A stretch of DNA of 64,000 nt from Dastarcus helophoroides. Taxonomy: Eukaryota > Arthropoda > Insecta > Coleoptera > Bothrideridae. Under the pieces are notes generated by a model that did not search any database, was not told the origin of the DNA, and saw only the letters and a program-made list of their open reading frames with translations. How positions within the stretch are numbered: the stretch's first letter is position 1; every line of letters begins with the position of its first letter. Positions 21,856 to 30,600 of the stretch are shown in pieces. The DNA lies in NCBI GenBank assembly GCA_028583605.1, contig CM053328.1:12254782-12318781 (forward strand), read 5' to 3'. The translations under genes were made by a program, and so were the position numbers.

Positions 21856-23142
21856 TTGACTTTGGATGGCTGTAAGCAACTTCTGGTATCTTTTGATGTA
21901 ACTTCACTTTTTCCCAGCGTACCAATAGCCGAAACTTTAAATTATTTAGAAGAACTCTTGAAATTCAATCAAATAGACAAAGAAGTAATTTCAGAATATT
22001 TAACTCTAACTTCATTATGCATGAAACAGAACGTCTTCCAGTTTGACAATAAATTTTATAAACAAACAAATGATACCACCATGGGAAATCCATTAGGTCC
22101 ATTTCTAGCAAATCTTTTCATGGACAATTTTGAACAAGAAATCAAAAATGAATTAATAAACTTTCCTCGAATTTTAATACGATACGTAGACGACATTTTT
22201 GCAGTTTTTGACACCAGTAAATATGAAGTTCAAGATTTCGTTGATAAGTTAAACTCAAAATACAATTCAATTAACTTTACATTTGAAAAAGAAACCAATG
22301 GATTACTCCCGTTTTTAGATATCTTGGTTATCACAAATAGAAATAATTTAGAGTTCGATATATACAGAAAAGAAACCAATACAAATCGCTTTATCACAGC
22401 TGATTCTAATCATTGTCCACAACAGAAATTAGCAAGTATACGTTTTTTAATCAACAGGCTTTTAAATGTTCCTCTAAGTAAATCCAGATATACAAAAGAA
22501 TTAGCTTACATTAAAGATGTTGCGATTTTTAATGGTTTCCCCGTAGAAACAGTAAACAGCATGTTAAGAAAATGTAGATTTAAGAAAATAATTCAGGATT
22601 GCTCTAAGCTTGACCAATCTAAAGATAACACTCCTACAACCGTTGTGAAATTACCATTTTACCCAAATATCACTAATAAAATTAATAAAGTTCTAAAAGG
22701 AAACAACGTAAAAGTAGTGTACACAGCCAATAACAGTCTCCGCAATAATTTGGGTAATGCTAAAGATAAATTGGACAAGCTTGAGAAGTCCGGAATTTAC
22801 GAAATAAGCTGTAACAATTGTAATTTATCATATGTTGGACAGACCAAGAGATCCATTAAAACCAGATTTAAAGAACATATCGCTCATTTTAGATACAATA
22901 GAGAAGAGAAATCAAGTGTCGCCCTACATATGATAAATACAGGACACAAAATTAACATCGAAAATTTAAAATTGTTAAGATCGGTCACAAATAGCAGAGA
23001 ACTTGATGCATACGAAACAATTTATATCAATCAGAGGCCAGTTACCCTTAACGGAGATAAAGGACCATTGACGGCCTCCTGTTTATTGAAGGCTATTTGT
23101 GGCAGGTCAAAATTGCATGCACCAGATGTGTTAAACAATTAG
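21856..23142 (+). CDS. Penelope-like reverse transcriptase with GIY-YIG endonuclease, N-truncated
   Basis: An uninterrupted frame of 428 codons. RT palm: motif A LVSFDVTSLFPSVP (residues 10-23, catalytic D14), motif B MGNPLGPFLANLFMDNF (76-92), motif C IRYVDDIFAVF (108-118, catalytic YVDD), and the next palm motif LLPFLDILV (150-158). A GIY-YIG nuclease follows: GIYEI (313-317), CxxC at 319-322, YVGQTKRSIKTRFKEH (326-341) with the expected R and H, and a likely metal-ligand E at 387 in AYETIYINQ. This pairing is diagnostic of canonical Penelope-like elements, where the protein nicks target DNA and copies its RNA. The first codon is TTG, not ATG; the frame opens further upstream (AKDCAFSN) and then meets a stop. 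So this is a truncated copy with an intact catalytic core. It is the best-preserved coding sequence in the window and so a relatively young insertion. Confidence 0.93.
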   Translation: MTLDGCKQLLVSFDVTSLFPSVPIAETLNYLEELLKFNQIDKEVISEYLTLTSLCMKQNVFQFDNKFYKQTNDTTMGNPLGPFLANLFMDNFEQEIKNELINFPRILIRYVDDIFAVFDTSKYEVQDFVDKLNSKYNSINFTFEKETNGLLPFLDILVITNRNNLEFDIYRKETNTNRFITADSNHCPQQKLASIRFLINRLLNVPLSKSRYTKELAYIKDVAIFNGFPVETVNSMLRKCRFKKIIQDCSKLDQSKDNTPTTVVKLPFYPNITNKINKVLKGNNVKVVYTANNSLRNNLGNAKDKLDKLEKSGIYEISCNNCNLSYVGQTKRSIKTRFKEHIAHFRYNREEKSSVALHMINTGHKINIENLKLLRSVTNSRELDAYETIYINQRPVTLNGDKGPLTASCLLKAICGRSKLHAPDVLNN

Positions 23143-23239
23143 ATTAGAAATAGGAAAGAAAGCAAAAGACCGCCAGTATCGATTTGAATCTCAATGCAGA
23201 TGACGTCGATGCGTCTTTTGCTAATCTTTTAAGATTAGT

Positions 23240-23282
23240 GCGCTTGAAAATGCCAGTTCTGCTGGCGAAATACGTATCGCGT
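23240..23282 (+). ncRNA. Degenerate hammerhead-like motif 3' of the Penelope-like frame
   Basis: Stem I GCGC/GCGT (23240-23243 with 23279-23282), core TTGAAAA in place of CTGANGA, stem II GCCAG/CTGGC (23252-23256 with 23262-23266), GAAA at 23267-23270, then a self-complementary ATACGTAT (stem III) and C. The layout is that of a type I hammerhead with a very short stem III, as known from Penelope-like elements. The core has two changes, so it is likely inactive. Confidence 0.5.
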
Positions 23283-23389
23283 AATTATTTATTTAATTGC
23301 CGATGTGGTAAAGGGGTGAAACCTTCTTTGGACTTAATCACAAGCCACAGTGTTTAGTTCAGTGCTTTAGAGATTCTATTTTATGTTAA

Positions 23390-24700
23390 AGATAAAATCT
23401 ACTACACCTTTGGGTATGTAAGATTATGTTCAAGGACTGAAGAGGGAGGATAAATTTATTCCACTGTTATTCCAGATTTTTTATTGTGATGAGGATTAGA
23501 TATTTTTTTAAAACAAAGAATAGATATTGGCTGATGATGCCGAAGAGAATACTGTGCGATCCCAAATTTTGCTTTTGAGGGTTGTAGGCAAAACCTTTAC
23601 CATTCCAATTTTTTTTTGACAAAAACTTGAAGAAAAAACAATGAATTATTTGGTAGAAAAGAAAACGTTTTGCCATTTAGGAGGGCTGAATAAGGAAGTT
23701 AAATTCATTCTGAGATCAAGTGCCCCTATTCCAAATTTTTGGAATAAAAATAAATCTTTTTCAAGGACTTAAGTAGAATAAATAAAATATTTTTCCTGAG
23801 TTAAAAGAAAATATCTTACGGATAATAAATTTTATCGTGTCATCTCAAAATCTTCCTTTGAGAATGGAATAGATTATGTTCAAGGGTTAAAGAAGGAGGA
23901 CCCTGCTGTTAAGGAAAATATGTTGCTATTCCAGGTTTTTCTTGCGATAAGTATTAGATATGTTTTCAAAACAAAGAATGTATTTGATACCAAAGAATAA
24001 CAATTTGGTTTCCCACTTTGTGAGCACTTTGTGAGCTCACTTTGTGAGTGCTGAAAAAATAATTTAAATTCATTTTGAAGTTAAAATAAAGATGCTTCCA
24101 ATCCAAATTTTTGGGATGAAAAATAGATACTGAAGACTTCCTGAAGTCAGGAAAAGTGTCGCTATTTCAAACGTTATCTCGATCAAAATTGACTTTTTTA
24201 AATACTGGAAGATGGAATTAGCTACAAAATCTGTCATTCCAATGGTTTTCTTGGACGTAAATAAATCTGTCTAAAGGATTGGAAAAGAAAGAGTAGAAGT
24301 TCATTCAGATATCAAAAAAAAACCTCGATAGTCCAGATTTTTTTGTAATAAAGAATGGATTAAAAAAAAGGATGGATTACACTTGGTGCAGAAAAAAATA
24401 TTTTGGTATCCCAGATTTTAAATTGAAAGGTTAAAAAAAGAAATTCATTTTGATGTTCAAGCAGAGATGCTTCCGTTGCAAATTTTTTGGAATAAACAAT
24501 TCTTTTCAAGGACCTAAAATATGATACCTAGTTGGGTCTATAGCTAAGGCGAAGTCTCTTACATTTTGAGACAAAAAACAGTTTTTTGATGGGCTTAAGA
24601 TATAATGCCTGGCTAAATTTTTGGAGTATGTAGGTCTCTTTTGTATGCATTCTTCGTCTATATAATTTTATTAATATTGTTAAAGGTTTCAAAAGTTCAT
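23390..24700 (+). repeat. Degenerate tandem repeat upstream of the Drgx exons
   Basis: Blocks like TTCCAGATTTTTTATTGTGA, ATTAGATATTTTTTTAAAAC, AAAGAATAGAT and GATGCTTCC return at irregular spacing (about 23461, 23926, 24060, 24315, 24470) and again left of the Penelope-like insertion. The units are far diverged. No exon was recognised in it. Confidence 0.55.
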
Positions 24701-24732
24701 ATGAAACGTTAAGATTTCTTCTCGCATTTCAG

Positions 24733-24824
24733 ATACCAGCTATTCGTATCATCCAGCTATACACGATGATACTTTTGTTAGAAGAAAACAGCGAAGAAAT
24801 AGGACGACATTCACCCTGCAACAG
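24733..24824 (+). CDS. Drgx: Drgx homeobox gene, exon with start of homeodomain
   Basis: A coding exon of a paired-like homeodomain transcription factor, a nuclear DNA-binding protein that in animals specifies sensory and other neurons. The acceptor is strong (GATTTCTTCTCGCATTTCAG before 24733) and the donor is CAACAG/GTCAGT. Reading from the third base gives TSYSYHPAIHDDTFVRRKQR then RNRTTFTLQQ: a linker followed by homeodomain residues 1 to about 15. The HDD-F-RRKQRRNRTTFTLQQ run is the hallmark of the Drgx/Prrxl1 family rather than Unc-4 or Otp. The exon begins with the last two bases of a split codon, so at least one upstream coding exon exists; I could not find it. It joins in phase 0 to 24876-24977 over a 51-nt intron. 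Confidence 0.93.
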
Positions 24825-24875
24825 GTCAGTTGATCCATTAATCTGTGGGGGTAATAACTTGGCTATTTATTGCAG
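24825..24875 (+). other. Drgx: 51-nt Drgx intron
   Basis: GTCAGT donor and TATTTATTGCAG acceptor; phase 0, between the codons for LQQ and LEE of homeodomain helix 1. It is very short compared with the rest of this repeat-inflated locus and free of insertions. Confidence 0.9.
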
Positions 24876-24977
24876 CTGGAAGAGTTAGAAACTGCTTTTG
24901 CTCAAACACACTACCCGGACGTATTCACCAGAGAAGATCTGGCTATGAAGATTAACTTAACCGAAGCCAGAGTTCAG
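24876..24977 (+). CDS. Drgx: Drgx homeobox gene, exon with helices 1-2 of the homeodomain
   Basis: 34 codons with no change of frame: [20 protein letters not shown] then [14 protein letters not shown]. This is the centre of a paired-like homeodomain (helix 1, helix 2 with [10 protein letters not shown], and the start of helix 3). The acceptor is TTATTGCAG and the donor GTTCAG/GTGGGT. The exon ends after ARVQ, the conserved intron site before VWFQNRRAKW in paired-class homeobox genes. The recognition-helix exon is not visible downstream in this window, implying a following intron longer than 39 kb unless I missed it. Together with 24733-24824 this is the only host coding sequence I can support. 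A palindromic Penelope-derived element starts 93 bp after the donor. Confidence 0.95.
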
Positions 24978-25168
24978 GTGGGTAATTTATCTTAGCATGA
25001 ATATTTTCGAATCAATATCGTCGTTTGGGAGGATTAGAGACAGAAATCCTACACATTATCAACTTTTTTGTTTTGGTGGAACGGAATGGTCCTTGGTTAT
25101 CTTCAAAAATTGAAATACAAATCTTGTTCCCTGAAACCAAGAAATATTAAAAAACACAACAAAGGTTG

Positions 25169-25210
25169 CTCTAATGCGTTTCGATAGCCAAGCTATCATC
25201 TTCAGAGAAA
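25169..25210 (-). ncRNA. Hammerhead-like motif, left arm of P4
   Basis: On the - strand: stem I TTCT/AGAG, core CTGAAGA, stem II GATAGC-TTG-GCTATC, GAAA, CGCATT. See 25227-25267 for the fold. Confidence 0.6.
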
Positions 25211-25226
25211 TACTATCTATCAGTAA

Positions 25227-25267
25227 CTCTCTGAAGATGATAGCTTGGCTATCGAAACGCATTAGAG
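25227..25267 (+). ncRNA. Hammerhead-like motif, right arm of P4
   Basis: Stem I CTCT (25227-25230) pairs with AGAG (25264-25267). Core CTGAAGA (25231-25237) fits CUGANGA. Stem II GATAGC/GCTATC (25239-25244 with 25248-25253) has loop TTG. GAAA is at 25254-25257. The remaining CGCATT gives a 1-2 bp stem III and a cleavable NUH triplet ATT. One extra T lies between core and stem II. Penelope-like elements are known to encode type I hammerheads with tiny stem III. It is in the sense orientation of Drgx. Confidence 0.65.
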
Positions 25268-25329
25268 CAACCTTTGTTGTTTTTTTTAATCTTTCTTGGT
25301 TTCAGGGGACAAGATTTGTATTTCAACTT

Positions 25330-26260
25330 TTTTTTTGTTTTGTTTTTTGTTTGTTGTCAACTCTTGGACATAAAAAAGATTTCTGTTGATCATAAATTGA
25401 ATGCAAGTTAAATTAATGCACAATTGTAGATATCAGTAAAAATATTTCCTTGGTCCAAGCGAACCGTCAAACTTTGCACAAATTCGTCGATCCCAAAATC
25501 TCTCCCTCCGGCCGGCTTAAATCTTGTTTATTGTAATTGCAGGGTGTATTTATCTTTTAATAAGTTAGCGGTGATTACGTAAGACGTATAATTAGGCGCA
25601 GTTCGGTTGGCGAACCGCAACAGATGTTCTCTTTGTGCGGACAATGTAACAACCCGACTGAAGTCCCCCCATTCTACAGTTTCCAACCTGCCACCGCAAC
25701 CTATGCACAAGGGGTTGCTTAATCCCTTCATAAACAACACACCCCATCTGGAGCTGGTGTTATTTGTTCATGTTAACTACTCCTCTGTTTGTTTTTATAT
25801 GTCTATTACTGAATCGGTCGCGTAGGAAGATTAAAGATCTTTTTTTTTTTCGAGAAATGTGTGCTTTGATGAAATTAAAATCGCTTGATATTTTTTTTAC
25901 GTTATGTAAAAATGAGTATGTAACTGAATTGTAATAAAATGGTCATTTAAAAAACTCAACAACTTTTTGTGTAGTTAGATCGATTTTGTTCGGTAAATTT
26001 TTGGGAAAATATTTAAATTAGAGTCATTCCATAGTGAACATTAAATTTTGTGTTGCTTTGCCCCCAAGCTAAGCACATTTTAAAATATAATGAAATGCAG
26101 AAACAACCTGGAAAACCTCCACCATCGGATTTGCTTTTTTGTTCTCTGGCTCGTTACTTAAATCGCCAAATTTGTTAACTGTTTGTTCGATCTTAATCCC
26201 CAAATTTTGAGTGGCGGTGAAAGTGGTAGACTTGTTTTCGAAGTTTTGAATTTAATATGG
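25330..26260. other. Unassigned, probably Drgx intron
   Basis: Moderate AT content, with a GC-richer block at 25440-25760. Frames at 25528-25740 (-) and 25607-25825 (+) overlap each other and show no domain. VWFQNRRAKW is not encoded here. I recognise no feature. Confidence 0.4.
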
Positions 26261-27700
26261 AAATTTCTAATTTGATTTCTAAATTTTAGAGGAAATGTTG
26301 AAATTTTGAGAAACAAAATTGAACAACCAGAAATTTTACGAAAAAATTAAAAAATAATAACTAGATCTAACTTTTAAGAAAAAAATAACTGACTAATTTA
26401 AAAATAGATCCTTTGATCTCTCAAAGTGTTACGAAAGTTTGGAACAATACAATAACAAGAGTGTTCGTTCACCTATAGTTTAGGAAAACCTTCAGTTCTT
26501 CCGTTAAACTCAGGTTTACCTTTTCAGAAAGGTTTGTTTATTTTCTTCTCAAAATTTCGACTTTTTTTATTTTAGATTTGTGTCGAAATTTTGATTTTTT
26601 ACCTTAAACTGTCGCTTTTTTAGTCCAACTGTTATTCTTTTCCTTCAATTTTTGATTTAAAGTTTTCACCTTTTTCTGGTATGGTCAAAATTTTAATACC
26701 TATCAATGTCGAAATATCAAGTACCTTTCTCAACATCTTGTCTTTAAATTAGAAATTGGAAAGTTTTTTTTTATTTCGCCTTTGAATTCACCATTTCTAG
26801 AAGTGAACTGAAAACTTTGAGAAAGTTAATTATCGGTAATTTGGATTAATACCAAATTTGCAAAAAAAATTGCACCATTTTTAAGAAAATTAAAATATTT
26901 AAACAAATATCCAGAATTTTTCAAAAAAGTTGACATTTACAAAAAGGGCAAAATTTCTAGAAAACGACGAAACTTTTAAAAAACGTCGAAATTTTCAAAA
27001 GTAACCAAAATTTTGAGAAAATTAACAACTTTGAACCAGTGGTAATTTTGAGAGAGTGGAGATTCACGAAAGAATTCTAATTTTTGGTTAAAATTCTCAA
27101 ACAACCCAAAAAAATCGACAAATTTTATTAAAAAGTTTAATTTGTCAATATACCTTGGTGGAAATTTTTAAAATTTCTAATTTTTCTAATAAGCTCCAAA
27201 TTTTCAAAAAAGTCAATAATCGATTTTTAAAAGAAAAGAAATCAGATTTATAAAAAAGTTGAAATTTTGAAAAATGTAATTTTAGAAAAGAAAAAGAAAA
27301 AGGGATTTAGAAATCAAAACAAAAAAAGAAGTTTTAAAAACCCGAAATTTTTAAGCTCAAATTTTCTAACAAGTCCACCATCGAGTATTTTAAGAAAAAC
27401 CTTAGCATTTTGGAAAAAGATTGGTATTTTTCAAAAAAGTTAAAATTTTGATAAAAAGGTCGCATAATTTTCATAAAAATTTGAATTTTTCAAAAAAGTA
27501 AAATTTTTCAAAGTGGGACTTTTCAAATTCAATACTTTAAAAAAATTCAAAATATTCAAAAATATTGGAAATTTTCCAAAAATGTTGAATTTAATTGAAA
27601 CTGAAATTAAAATTTTTAGAAAAAATCAAAATTTTGGAAAACCAAAATATTTAAAGAAAAGTCGAAAATAATATTTTTTGAGAAAGTCGAAATACATAAG
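26260..27700. repeat. Minisatellite block, T-rich then A-rich
   Basis: Units of the ~18-bp family: short T-rich part about 26520-26770, A-rich part about 26800-27700 (AAAAGTCGAAATTTT type). No genes are seen. Confidence 0.65.
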
Positions 27701-27739
27701 ATGGTAATATATCAGGTCCTTTTACTGCTTTTTTACTGC

Positions 27740-29880
27740 TCGTCTAATCCACTTTGTTCTTAGCCAATCTATCTATTTCGTTCCAGGTTTTCCCCTTCTT
27801 CTTTAATTCTTCATTTGTGATCCTTTTGAATGTGCTAGTTGGCCTTCCTCTGTGTCTCTGCCTTGCATCTGTTCATCTAATGGCTTTTTTGGTGATGTCG
27901 TCATCTTTTTTTCTTGGTCTGTGTCCTATCCAGCGCCACTTCCATTGCTGTATTTCTGTTTTTATTCGTGTTTGGTTTGTTTGCTTCGACACTTTTATCT
28001 TTCTATTGAACACTAATTTTAGTGTTTTTGATTATTTGTTCCGATTTCCATACTTCTGTTAGCATGCTAAACGCTTGTTTTGCTTTGCTCATTCGTTGCT
28101 CTACGTCTGCTTCTGTGCCCTCCCCCCTCTTATTTAATATGCTTGCTTCCTAAGTAGCAAAATTCGCTGACATACTGGACATCTCATACCTATAGACATT
28201 GCCTTTGTTTTATTCATGTTTATCTAGAGACCTATTTTCTTTGATTGTTTTCTGAGTTTCTCGATCATGTTCTTCATGTCTTTAATATTATTAGTTATTA
28301 AGCAAATGTCACTTGCACATTCCAGGTCTGCTAATTTTTTATTTCTTATGTAGTAGTACACAATTCCGTTTTTAGTGTCTATTGTTTCTGTCATTATATA
28401 GTCCAAGCACACGTTAAACAGCACTGGTGATAATATGCAGCCTTGTTTTAGTCCCTTCTTTAGAATTAATTTTCCAGTCAAATGTCCTTTATGCAGTACT
28501 TGACAGGAAGTGTCTCTATACATCATTTTGACCATTCTTATTATTTTAAGGGGTATTCTAAACTGTTCTAATATTTTTCAGAGCTTATCATGATGGATAC
28601 TGTCAATGGTTCTAATGCAGTCTATAAACACCAGTAGTATGTTTGCGTTTTTTTCTAGTTTTGGTGGAATGGACTGGTCCTGGGTTATCTTCAAAAATTG
28701 AAATACAAATCTTGTCCCCTGAAACCAAGAAACTCATTTTATTCTCTCTGAAGATGATAGCTTGGCTGTCGAAACGCGTTAGCGCAACCTTTGTTGTGTT
28801 TTCTATTCTTTCTTGGTTTCAGGGGACAAGATTTGTATTTCAATTTTTTTCTAGTATTTCTTCTATTAAAAATTTTACTGTGGATATTTGATCTATACAT
28901 GACTTTCCCCTCTTAAATCCAGCCCGTTGTTGTCTCAAGTCTCTTTCTATCATCTGTTTAATTCTTTTTGTTTATTATAGATGCTAGCATCTTCGCCGCA
29001 GTGCATAATACACCTCGATAATTCTTACAATGTTTTATGTCTCCTTTCTTAGGTAGTTTCAATACTAGTCTGTTGTTTCATTCTTTAGCCATGATTTTTT
29101 GGGTTCAAATTTGTTCAATTAGTGGAATTGAATTGTGCTGTTTATATCTTTCACATTTCGGATGGGATGTCATCTATTCCTGGGCACTTTCCATTTCTCA
29201 TAATCTTTATTGCTTCCTCTATTTCTTCTTTTGTTGGTTTAGCAATGGTGATTTCCAATCTTCGTGGGTTCTGGTTTTTCTCTACTGCTTAAGCATCTTC
29301 TGTGTTCCTTTCCAAAAATTCTATATAGTATACTTTCCATCTTACTATTTGGTAATCCGTTGAGTTATTAATTCTCCATCGTTACTTAAAATTGGTCCTT
29401 CCTGTCTATATTTTTTCCTTGCTATTACTTTGGTGTTTCTATAGAGTTCACTCGTATTAGGTGTTTGTGATTCTTCTTCTGCTTTTTCTGCCATCTTGTT
29501 TATCCATGATGCCTAGCCTTCCTTTTAGCTTCTTTATTCACTGTTTCGTACTCCACAGCTAAATGTTTAACTTCTTCTTATTGTTTATTTTTGCCTTCAT
29601 TTCTTTTCTCTGTTGTCATCCATTCTTTTCTCTGATTTTCTTCCTTTCCCAACGTTTCATATTTTCCCACATATCCTCAATATTTTTAGTCACTTGTAGC
29701 TCTATTTACTGTTGTATATTTTTTGTCCATTCTTTTTTTGTATCCCATTCTTTCAGTTTTTGCAAGCGGTTTTTCCTTCTAGCTTAACGTCTGCCTTTAT
29801 TTTATTTGTTCCTAGCTTCAATTTGATTTCTGCTATGAGCAGATAATGGTCGCTTCCCACATCTGCTGACCGTTTGTTCC
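27740..29880 (-). mobile_element. RTE-like LINE pseudogene, endonuclease end to C-terminus
   Basis: Read on the - strand from right to left: RSADVGSDHYLLIAEIKLKL (end of the APE endonuclease with its SDH motif, 29815-29880), a linker with GPILSNDGELI and IVRWKVYYIEFL (29290-29400), then AGFKRGKSCIDQISTVKFLI (28870-28925). After a 185-bp insertion come NANILLVFIDCIRTIDSIHH (motif A) and the frame 28224-28535 with LKQGCILSPVLFNVCLDYIM (motif B) and LECASDICLITNNIKDM (motif C, FADD decayed to CASD). The C-terminal RGRPTSTFKRI lies near 27840. It is frameshifted and catalytically dead. The 5' end is truncated inside the endonuclease, where minisatellite begins. Confidence 0.85.
28659..28843. mobile_element. 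Penelope-derived element, copy P5, with 11-bp target duplication
   Basis: It starts TTTTGGTGGAATGGACTGG and ends AAGATTTGTATTTCAA. A perfect 11-bp TTTTTTTCTAG lies at 28648-28658 and 28844-28854. Removing the element and one duplication restores the LINE frame as FLIEEILEKNANILLVFID. Inside are GAAATACAAATCTTGTCCCC and its inverted copy flanking one hammerhead-like core (CTGAAGA, GATAGC/GCTGTC, GAAACGCGTT). This is the clearest evidence that these short units are mobile. Confidence 0.93.
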
Positions 29881-30600
29881 TGTTAGCCAAACTTTTCAAA
29901 AAAATCAAAATTAGAAAAACAGAATTTAAAAAAAAGAGTCAATTGACAAAAAAAGTCGAGATTTCGACAAGTCAAAATTTTGAAATCATTTCAAATTTTC
30001 GAAAAGTGGAAATTTTGAAAATACAATTCGAAATTAAAAAACTCAAAACTCTGAGAGAGTTAAAATTGTAAGAAATAGGTCAATAGTTTCAAAACAAGTT
30101 GATATTTTAGAATAAAACCAAATTTCAAAAGAAAACATTAAAATTTTCAGAAGCTTCAAAAAATCAACCAAATTATTCAAAAACGTTGGCATTCACAAAA
30201 AAATCAATTTCAAGAAACGACGAATTTTTCCAAAAAACGTCATTTAAAAAAGCCCACATTTTGAAAAAAAGTTAAAACTTTGAATAAGTAAAAATTTATA
30301 CACGTGGAAATTTTTAAAAATTTTTTAAAAAAATCGAATTTATCAAGAACGTTCACATTTTTAAAGAAGTTAAAATTTTCATATAAAATCGAATTAAAAA
30401 ATAGTCAGCTTTCCAAAAAATTTTAAATTTCAATGGGTCAAAAATTCGAAAAATGACTGAAATTTTAAAAAAATTGGTAGTTTTGGAAAATTATATTTTT
30501 CAAAAAATGGAAATGTAGAAGGGGGAATGTTCACACAAAATCGAAATTTAAGGAAGTTGCATTTTTAAAGAAAATAAAGATTTCGTAAACAAAAGTTTGG
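29880..30600. repeat. A-rich minisatellite block
   Basis: AAAAAGTCGAAATTTTGAAA-type units in one orientation. The frame at 29874-30071 is a product of the repeat. Confidence 0.65.

Larger units (their letters stand above)
21832..23340 (+). mobile_element. 5'-truncated Penelope-like retroelement
   Basis: A Penelope-like element with its RT and GIY-YIG domains in one open frame (21856-23142) and a short 3' region holding a degenerate hammerhead-like fold at 23240-23282. The 5' boundary is close to 21832, where an in-frame stop and the flanking repeat begin. The N-terminal third of a normal Penelope-like protein is missing, as expected for incomplete reverse transcription. The 3' boundary is approximate. 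Its ribozyme-like sequence differs from that of the short P1-P9 elements, so the two probably belong to different families. Confidence 0.85.
25071..25325. mobile_element. Penelope-derived palindromic element, copy P4
   Basis: Outer arm TTTTGGTGGAACGGAATGG, then inner arms 25112-25214 and 25222-25325, which are near-perfect reverse complements (about 105 bp each). Each arm carries a complete hammerhead-like core. Both arms share a private variant, GCATTAGAG instead of GCGTTAGAG, so they match each other better than the other copies. The right outer arm is absent. Confidence 0.9.
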
